A DNA stretch of 64,000 bases from Rhipicephalus microplus (Eukaryota > Arthropoda > Arachnida > Ixodida > Ixodidae): contig NC_134700.1 of NCBI RefSeq assembly GCF_043290135.1, positions 76,500,000 through 76,563,999 of the forward strand. Reading direction: 5' to 3'. Position 1 is the first letter of the stretch. Each line of letters starts with the position of its first letter. The position numbers and the translations under genes are program-made. Shown one piece after another: positions 56,719-64,000 of the stretch. The notes beneath the pieces were generated by a model that searched no databases, was not told the DNA's origin, and worked only from the letters and a program-made list of their open reading frames with translations.

Positions 56719-58380
56719 CGTATAACCATGGCAGGAGAAGCCAAGAATGAAGGAGTGGGCATGAACAGAATAATCTTGGCAAATGACCAAGGCCACATGT
56801 TCCAATCATCGTGGCTTTTCACAGATCGGCAGAATGAAGGACTGGCAGGCACTTCATCAACCTGCGATCTTCGAATACCTCAGCAAGACGAAATGACCGA
56901 TCGTAGACCACAGAAGCGCACCATTATTTTGCGCTATGACCAGTGTCATGTCTGCATCATGGGCAGACAGTGGCACTCCCAAATAAACCGGATCAGTAAA
57001 CAATGGACCTGTACAGGACTAGTTCGACAGATTAGAGCTTCACCCCACCTATGCATTGTGGACAGAACGGCAGATGATCACTAACTTTACTAACTACATC
57101 TTCGGTGAGGCATTTAAGTGTTACCTGGCACACATATTCGGAAACGATGAATCGTGGCAAAAGATGAAAGAAGAGGTGATCGCCCATTTTAATGCTTCCA
57201 AAAAAGACTTGGTTGTTGCCAACCATCTGAAGACAATTGCACTCGGTTGTCACAGTCAAAATCACCTTCACGTGTTGACATACCTCCTGCTTTTCTATTG
57301 CGTGGATATTTGGTTACTCACAACGCCCATCTTACCTGTCACACGCTCACTACGGTCGGAATAGGGCAGGGGAATTCGGAGGGTACTCGAACGAGCCCTG
57401 ACGCTACCGTACAGATTCATGCGCTAGGAGAGGTCAGCTCCACAGCTGCGCAGACGGGCCGACATTCCCATTCAAATTCGACCAAACTACGCCTGTCGAA
57501 GTGTCACCAGCCAGTTTCCAGCCCCCTGGCAGTCTAAACGACACAGGAGGCTTGGAAGTATAAACTCTCGCACGTTGCCGTGAGCCAGAAGCGTCCATTA
57601 GAGACGGCGTCGCAAGAGCCCCCGAAGATCTTCCTGTCAATCCCAGCGCACAAGCTTCATTGTCTGACAAGAATTATGACAACTCAACGACTACCAACTA
57701 CTTACCGGTCATGTAAACTTGCAAAGATAACAAGGCCCATGTAGATAAAGCAATGCTACCTGATTCGATTCCGCAACATCAGCAGTGTCTTCAAGAACTT
57801 GAAGAAATCCAGCAACTACTGCAGTTACATCCACAAGCACGACGATGAACCTAATTGAGATCACAAGCAAATTTGTGAATAGGATTTTTGTCAGAAAAAC
57901 AGCAACTGAAGGAAAGACAGTCTATATCTCAGCCATCTTCACTGAAAGGAACGCCAAGGATGTCTTCGGTATCACATATCAAGGCATCGCCTAAGATCCG
58001 AGCAACAGAGACAGAAAACTACGAAGCAGACTAAATGCTACCATTTGTACAACGCAGGGACACAGACATTGTGTCAACTTCGGTTGTCGCACATGCAGGC
58101 TGGAAGCACTGATTCTGTCTCAGCCACGAAAAAGGATACAGTGCCTCCGACAGAGAATCCAGCGCCTACGCATCCGACCGTCATATAATACAAGGGCCTC
58201 CAACCTTGCTCATTCGTCACAGCTGCTCAAGCCGTGTCATGGTGAGTGCTGTTGTGCAGGACGCCATTATCTTCTCCAGAACGCCACAATGAGCCTCGCC
58301 CACACGAACTCTAGCGTTTGCCGGACTGCTGCACTCTCCCCTGAAGTGTGTGAGAGTTCTCGGAACTCAACTGGACAATG
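56719..58380. other. unassigned, weakly coding-like
   Basis: An open frame at 56728-57084 and an overlapping one at 57056-57364 (with YIFGEAFKCYLAHIFGNDES and WQKMKEEVIAHFN) have the composition of real coding sequence and faintly resemble retrotransposon capsids. I cannot assign a family. 57540-58380 shows short charged peptide-like stretches (for example KTVYISAIFTERNAKDVFGI at about 57920) but no known motif. It may be a decayed, unfamiliar retroelement. Confidence 0.35.
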
Positions 58381-58560
58381 GAATGAATTGCGCCTTTTCA
58401 CATTTGTTACTTTTCAACCTCGCCTTGTCGGCGTTCTTTTAAATGCGAAGCATTTCTTAGCGAACCTCACGGACTTTGAGCGTATCTATTTACCTATCTA
58501 TCTTGCCGCTTACGTTTGGGTGCTCTCATGGTCACCCCATTAACTTAGCGTGAACCAAAA

Positions 58561-58925
58561 TTAGCATGGGGGAGGGTAAGATGGTTTGACGAAAATGACG
58601 CGCTGGTTAAGACATGAGTAATGCCACAGTTCCATCGCGTACGTCGGCAAGCACTTCCCGCCAGACAGTGGCACGTACCCACGGGCGGGTATGTGCCGCT
58701 GTATGTGGGTACGCGCCGCGGGTGATTGACACTTAGTATCGACCCAGGAATGACGAGAACACAAGGGGCATTTTGAATGTGCGAGCGTTAAGAAATACCC
58801 GACATTGGTTGCGTTGACCAGACGAATGCAAAGAAGAAATGTCAGGGTCCCAGCTGAAATCGAACCCAAGCATTCTGTGTGGAAATTAAGCATTGTATCA
58901 CAGAGCTACACCAGGTCTCGGAACT
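58561..58925 (-). repeat. second tRNA-related SINE-like repeat
   Basis: On the reverse strand the sequence starts near 58920 with cctggtgtagctctgtgat, resembling a tRNA A box, and carries gggttcgattt at 58867-58857, a B box. The text between and after resembles no gene. An internal repeat of the gtacccac type occurs at about 58675-58720. The boundaries are estimates and no target duplication was found. Confidence 0.5.
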
Positions 58926-59774
58926 CCTCTTTAAGTAGGCGCTAATCTTCGTAAAACATCAATAGTGGTTGCAGTGCTGCCTACCTAATTTCATAAACAT
59001 TACACATATATTCCTCTGATACAACTGTCACGTCGGGTTAAGGTCAATTGTGGTTAGTTTCTGTGCGCTGAAGTTGATTATTGTATCAGTGTCCAGGGCC
59101 ACCATCCTTGCGAGCATAAGCGCTGTATATCAGCTTCTGGGGTTGCTAATACGCATGTTACAGTTGGCGTCGTGCGCAAATGCAAAAACCTGCATGGTTA
59201 TACAAACATCTGCCGCTCTTCAAAATGTCTGTGTGTGCAACATTTGTACAGATATTTAACGTCATTTTATGACGTGTTGCTTAATAAAAATTTGCAACAC
59301 GGTCACCTTCCCTCCGCATGCTTCGCATAATGTCGATTACCAGGTACGTGGGATCTGCCGAATCTCGCAATTGATAATCGCACAAGTATGAATGCTGAAA
59401 CTTGAGCAATATTGGTGGGCTCTGCGGATGGGGTTTGATTTCGGCCGTTTGGGGTATTGTACCAGTAGACAAACAGACAAATGTACAGACAGACCAACGG
59501 ACTAAATTTTTGCGTCGAAATAGCCCAAGTAAGACTAACGTCTTTAAAAAGCTGCACACCTCGGTCTCGGTAGTGGGGAACGATGTGTTCGGAGGCCGTC
59601 GGGAGATAGATAGCGCGCTGAATTTCCAGGCAGCGTCGACCACTCGTGACACGCCCCCCCCCCCTCCAATACAGCGACGTGTGCGTGACCACTATCAAGG
59701 CAGATCAATCGCAACATGTGTCGTACCACCAAAAAAGACAAGGCTGCTGGCCAGCATGCACAAAACAAGCAACA
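58926..59774. other. no recognisable gene
   Basis: Contains a short acaga-rich tract (about 59467-59500) and a C-run at 59655-59664. A pair of related words, aatgcgaagcatt (about 58443) and ccgcatgcttcgcat (about 59316), could be the ends of an inverted-repeat element, but the match is short. No coding motif recognised. Confidence 0.45.
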
Positions 59775-60090
59775 AAACGCTTCTCCTTTATTACATAACT
59801 TTTGTATTTAAATATGATGTTAAAAAAAGTACCGGTTTCACTCCTTTTCATTTGGTCCACAGTCGCAAGGTCGGGATGGTGCTCGACGCCATGCTCTTCC
59901 TCGACAACTTAAGAATGAATTAAACGGATTCTACCAAGTTCGCCTAGCCAACAGAGGAGGCCTGTAGGCTCACAGGTCGCCATATTCAGTGTCACCAAAC
60001 CGCAGATGTACGCCGCTACAATGTTCGTCATCTGGAAGTTATTTCAAGCCTGGTGATGAAGTACGTGCGCGGACCATATTCCACAGCGCG
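59775..60090 (+). pseudogene. Ty3/gypsy integrase C-terminal fragment
   Basis: Reads KSTGFTPFHLVHSRKVGMVL (about 59830), the motif after the integrase core in which elements usually have TTGxTPFxLVHGRE. It continues in other frames with EEACRLTGRHIQCHQTADVR, RYNVRHLEV and a GPY-like remnant at about 60075. Stops and frame changes show decay. No LTR or other part of the element was found nearby. Confidence 0.75.
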
Positions 60091-60870
60091 GCTGTTCAGA
60101 GAAGCTGCTTTGCTGCTACTTCGGACTTTTCTTCCTCTTTTTCTCATTAGACTCCTGACTTAACAACGAGCTACATTGTTTTGCTTTACAGCATTCATTT
60201 TGAAAGCTTTTCAGACAAAGCGAACTAACAACTGGGACGCCTATTTGCATTCAACTGTAGCTGCGAGTACGTTTTGTGCGTCTATTGTGCGTGAGAAACG
60301 CAGGGCACGTTTTGATCAACTTGCACACAGCGCTCGACCTTCCAATTTGTTGCTATCACGTTCGTTGTTTTGCCTTTCCGACTTTTCGTTTTTACCAACG
60401 AAAGGTATCAGCGCCGCATAAGTTACTGCTTACTGCTCTATTTACTGTGTTATTCTCTATTTTTCGTTCGTGCAATCTTTTCACAAAATATATTACTGCG
60501 TGCCACAACGTAATCGACAGTCTAAAATCTGCTTAGACTTCAAGCTTGAGTGAATGTACCTTTGAACAAATTTACTGTCAATGCAATGAATACATTACTT
60601 CTAGCGTATTTGATATTCCGTTTAGTTTCAAAAAGAATCTACTTACCTCGAATGCCAGGGTACCTTTTTCCATTGGATAGCCATTTTGTCATGTCATACC
60701 TGAAATAAGGTATCAAATGTTGTTTGAGAATCCACGTCATCACGCAGTTATGTGCAGCTACTTGACACTCGTTTTTTCAAACTCTTCATTTAACCAAATA
60801 GCGCAAAAGAGCTGATTTTGCATAAATTTTGGTGCCAGCGTCATTTCTTGTGTCATGAAAATGGCGTATT
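60091..60870. other. no recognisable gene
   Basis: About 780 bases of AT-rich sequence. The open frames at 60176-60421 and 60276-60536 show no known motif. Confidence 0.55.
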
Positions 60871-60885
60871 CTGTGAGCGATAATT
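60871..60885. repeat. SINE target-site duplication (left)
   Basis: ctgtgagcgataatt, perfectly repeated at 61125-61139. Confidence 0.95.
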
Positions 60886-61124
60886 GCCCCGCCGCGGAGG
60901 TCTAGTGCTAAGGTACTCGGCTTCTGACCCGCAGGGCGCGGGTTCGAATCCCGGCTGCGGCGGCTGCATTTCCGATGGAGGCGGAAATGCTGCAGGCCCG
61001 TGGGCTCAGATTCGGGTGCTCGTTAAAGAACCCCTTGTGGTCGAAATTTCCGGAGCCCTCCACTACGGCGTCTCTCATAATCAAATGGTGGTTTTGGGAC
61101 GTTAAACCCCACATATCTATCTAT
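60886..61124 (+). repeat. full-length tRNA-derived SINE
   Basis: A 239-bp element bounded by a perfect 15-bp duplication. The head is tRNA-like, with an A box (tagtgctaagg, 60903-60913) and B box (ggttcgaatcc, 60941-60951). A body shared with the copies at 1-118 and 62460-62637 follows, then an (ATCT)n tail. RNA polymerase III transcription from the internal boxes is expected. It resembles the ixodid tick SINE family Ruka (memory-based). The perfect duplication suggests a fairly recent insertion. Confidence 0.93.
60903..60951 (+). promoter_or_regulatory. internal pol III promoter (A and B boxes)
   Basis: A box tagtgctaagg (60903-60913) and B box ggttcgaatcc (60941-60951), spaced 27 bases apart as in tRNA genes. 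The absence of a complete cloverleaf and the position inside a SINE argue against a tRNA gene. Confidence 0.8.
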
Positions 61125-61139
61125 CTGTGAGCGATAATT

Positions 61140-62443
61140 CAAGACATACGTAAATAAATACGTAACAAAAGTATTTGGTTTTACTTGGAATCAAACCCTC
61201 GCACTCTAGACGTCAAATAGGTGTCGTACGTCAGAACTATGCGTGTCTTTTTTTTTGCGAACCGTAGACCTAGGCCGGTGGTTTGAATCAGTTTGAAACA
61301 AAAATTGAGGCCACTTTTTCGCCGCTGCAATCTGAAAAAAACATCGGAGTTGGCACGCAAAGAGCTACTACTTGGCGAACGCACATTGAGTTCCTTCCTT
61401 CTTTCTATATTGAAGTATTTACTTCAGCACTTTTGTATTTCTTTTTGTACTCGTACAAACCCTCACAGAGCTCTTCCTCCCTCTCAATTTTTCCTATTGC
61501 TTGTTGCGATGTAAACATTTTCAGACTATGAAGAGAACGGGTCTGAATAAAATTGCCTTATTGCTTTCTTGAATATGTGCAATGGCTTCGAGTGTGCGAG
61601 CTGGTGCTTGTATGCGTGGCGCTGTCGAACAAATTTTGCGTGTTTTAGGTGTACGCGCAATTAACCTTTCCTTTTATTGCATTGTAAGACAGCGAAATGT
61701 CAGCGAGAAGCTCTGCACCATTTTGTGGTTGTACTTAAAACTATAGAAAACAGGAAACTTGTGTCTGGCATATGCAACGCGCATAAGCAAACGCTGAGTG
61801 CGGCTGCTCAGTCTGCGAGTGTTGAGCTACCGTTTATCAATGAATGACTCTCGGAATACAACCTGATGGCAAGCAAGCAAATGGAGCTCGAATAAGGCCT
61901 GAATGGAGCACACACGTAATTTAGCGGTCAGCTACAACCATGTTCGTTAAAGCACGAAACGTCTAAGCAAAGCTTCAGAACTAATAGTCTTGCGTATGCG
62001 AGCGAAGCGGTTTTCTTTTCCACTATAAGTGCGAATACATTTATTAGTCAGGCTACTTCAGGTGTCCTGTGGCATCCGCGCGCCGGCAGGTGTTAGCTCT
62101 CCGCTCTCACTCTCTCTCCTATAGCGATGACTCCGGGCGTGCCCGCTTAGCTTCACCCAACGTTAGTAGAATAAACTCAGCTTCAAAGCTTCGTATCTCC
62201 GTTAGCGGAGGATGATGGACCAAACGGCGGTCGCAAGATCTAGCGGCGCTGTAGTCTGATCTTGCGCTACTCTCGGCGCATCGTCAGCTATGGCGGCGTA
62301 CCACGGCGGTTCACTGCGTTGTTCCTCGCGCTGGCTGCCCTGTTGTACTGTTATTCAAGTTAACCATTTATTCTGCGCTTCCGGTCCAGAATCTGACGTC
62401 AAAATAGGGGGCTTGACAAGGTCTCCTGTATATATTGGCCAGG
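61140..62443. other. no recognisable gene
   Basis: On the reverse strand near 61200-61180 a gggtttgattcc word resembles a B box, perhaps an old SINE remnant. The rest has short open frames without known motifs and a TC-rich stretch at 62098-62120. Confidence 0.5.
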
Positions 62444-62459
62444 ATGTGTTGCTCATTGC
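62444..62459. repeat. SINE target-site duplication (left)
   Basis: atgtgttgctcattgc, perfectly repeated at 62638-62653. Confidence 0.93.
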
Positions 62460-62637
62460 GGCTGCGGCGGCTGCATTTCCGATGGAGGCGGAAATGTTGT
62501 AGGCCCGTGTGCTCAAATTTGGGTGCACGTTAAAGAACCCCAGGTGGTCTAAATTTCCGGAGCCCTCCACTACGGCGTCTCTCATAATCATATAGTGGTT
62601 TTGGGACGTTAAACCCCACATATCAATCAATCAATCA
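62460..62637 (+). repeat. 5'-truncated SINE copy
   Basis: Begins at ggctgcggcggctgcatttcc, which corresponds to just past the B box of the copy at 60886, and ends in (ATCA)n. A 16-bp duplication (its first two bases ambiguous with the tail) shows that the truncated form itself was inserted, so truncation happened during reverse transcription. Confidence 0.92.
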
Positions 62638-62653
62638 ATGTGTTGCTCATTGC

Positions 62654-64000
62654 AATTTGGCTAACAATCGATATCCTGCCTATATTTGCGCTATCTGCAT
62701 TCGGTTTAATCTGAAAATACGGGAAATTCTACACGAACGAGCATATTCAGCGTAAAAATTTTATTACGACCGCTAGCATTTTAACCACTGTCATCGGGCC
62801 TAGGCAAAATACGGCCCCAAACATCTGTAAACGCCTCAAACAAGTGGACTTACTGAAATGCAGAAATGCCTTATAAAACAGTACTCATGTTTTGTAGAGT
62901 TACAAAAATAAGACTTTCTTCAAGAAACAATACCCGTGCTTCACACTGTTCACCAGAGAAGTCTTTGCTTCGCACTGTTCATCAAACCAATCGAGAGCAG
63001 AGTGCGAAGTGCTACATCAACTTGACCTCCTTTCTCGCATTTTCCACTTTTTCAAGAAGCTCCTGGTTTGTTTGCTGGCAAAACAAAAAAACAACAACAA
63101 ATATTCATGAAAATTACTCTCACGTTCTCGTGACAAGCGATATAACTCAAAAGATGCTGTGGTAGCCACTCCAACTTTTCAAGCACAATCCAAAGGAGGT
63201 CGTCAACCAAGGGGTTTTCATTAAAAGCATCTCGACAGCTTTCTCAATTGATTTTAATGTAGAAAGAAGGCCGCGTAAGGGATTATCTGAGCAGCCTTCT
63301 TGAAAACACCTCATCTGAATTTGTGTACTTTGGTTTCGGCACGCCTGCTCCAGGGGTACTTGTGCGATATGCTAGAGGCCCTCTTGGCACGTTGTCACTT
63401 ATTCACTTTTTTACGAAGGTACCCACAGACACAGTACACTCATGGTGGAGTGCTTCCGAGTGTACTTCGCTGCACCGAGAATTGACACCAACATGTGCTC
63501 CCGTTGCCTGCTCTAGGTTCAGAAATGTGAACACTGTTAGTGAGAAAATTATCTATTACTGTTATATGAAAGAAAACCTGGTCACTGGCAAAACACCACC
63601 ACACACACGTTTGTGTTGCTGCCTTTTGTCTTGCTGTTCTATTTATGGTGGCCCCCCCAAATGGGACACTGAGCAATCGAGACGCGCCATGTGTTTGACG
63701 GGGAGGGGGGGGAGGCTTAGCGCTTTGGTTATGATCATTTCGACTTCAATATATGGAGTGAAATTGCTGGGAACAAGCGCGGATGGGTACCAGGTGCGAG
63801 CTCCCACTTTCCAAGCCAGATCAAGACTTCTGGTCCAGCAGGACATGATGGTAGTGCGTTACGATGCCGTCATTCTCACACTGAACGTCATAGACTTTGT
63901 GTTTGGCAATGATCTTTTTATCTTCGCGACGCAAAGCTTAGTACCATCTTCTGAATTGCACCGAATTTCTCTGGAAGTCTGTCACTCTCAACATAATTAG
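62654..64000. other. no confident gene
   Basis: An open frame without a stop runs from 63323 to the window edge, but its composition is irregular and I recognise no motif. Poly-A-rich (63080-63100) and poly-G/C runs (63650-63712) occur. It may be non-coding; the right edge is cut by the window. Confidence 0.45.

Noticed and set aside
60886..60960. A tRNA gene
   Set aside because: A and B boxes are present, but the sequence continues into a SINE body with tail and target duplication, and no clean cloverleaf is formed.
63323..64000. A 225-codon open frame reaching the window end
   Set aside because: No recognisable motif, irregular composition and low-complexity runs; length alone is weak evidence in this repeat-rich sequence.

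Overview
This 64 kb window looks like gene-poor, repeat-dense animal DNA, most probably from a hard (ixodid) tick. The pointers are tRNA-derived SINEs with an (ATCT)/(ATCA) tail like those of ticks, decayed I-clade and CR1/L2-like non-LTR retrotransposons, several Ty3/gypsy families, a Penelope-like fragment and long (TA)n tracts. This attribution is inferred from family resemblance; no species can be named. I found no host gene with intact coding capacity. Nearly every coding stretch belongs to a transposable element, and nearly all are broken by frameshifts or stops.

Layout: 1-118 SINE end. 605-947 and 6741-6960 are two halves of an old reverse-transcriptase relic split by a full-length I-clade element (948-6726, 16-bp target duplication). 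7124-10219 is a 5'-truncated reverse-strand relative with a 15-bp duplication. 11966-21031 is an old LTR retrotransposon (LTR-A) carrying a second full-length I-clade element in reverse (14127-19921). After its gag-protease part, LTR-A carries a decayed copy of what reads as the cellular nucleolar gene SURF6 where reverse transcriptase and integrase should be. From 21.0 to 29.2 kb comes a (TA)n-rich cluster in which a solo LTR, a 2.2 kb short-LTR element (LTR-F), a complete but decayed Ty3/gypsy (LTR-E) and a 218-bp hairpin sit next to or inside TA repeats.

From 29.2 to 43.9 kb lies a three-level nest: LTR-D was hit by LTR-B (30196-40346, TSD tgggc), whose gag-pol frame was then hit by LTR-C (32096-36035, TSD gaggg). 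LTR-C has two nearly identical 1.06 kb LTRs and one intact 479-codon frame, so it is the youngest insertion here and the only plausible intact coding sequence apart from the CR1/L2-like ORF1. The 3' LTR of LTR-B carries an inverted-repeat element with three 60-bp tandem units.

From 43.9 to 52.5 kb a Penelope-like fragment is split by an I-clade element (H), itself split by a nearly intact CR1/L2-like element (45610-49535) and by an unidentified 0.8 kb insert. 52512-56538 is a Ty3/gypsy element (LTR-G) that loses its 3' end at a 28-bp-arm palindrome. From 56.7 kb to the end the sequence is mostly unassigned, with an integrase relic and two SINE copies with clear target duplications.

The elements interact mainly as targets for one another: the nesting gives a relative order of insertion, and several target duplications fix the boundaries to the base.
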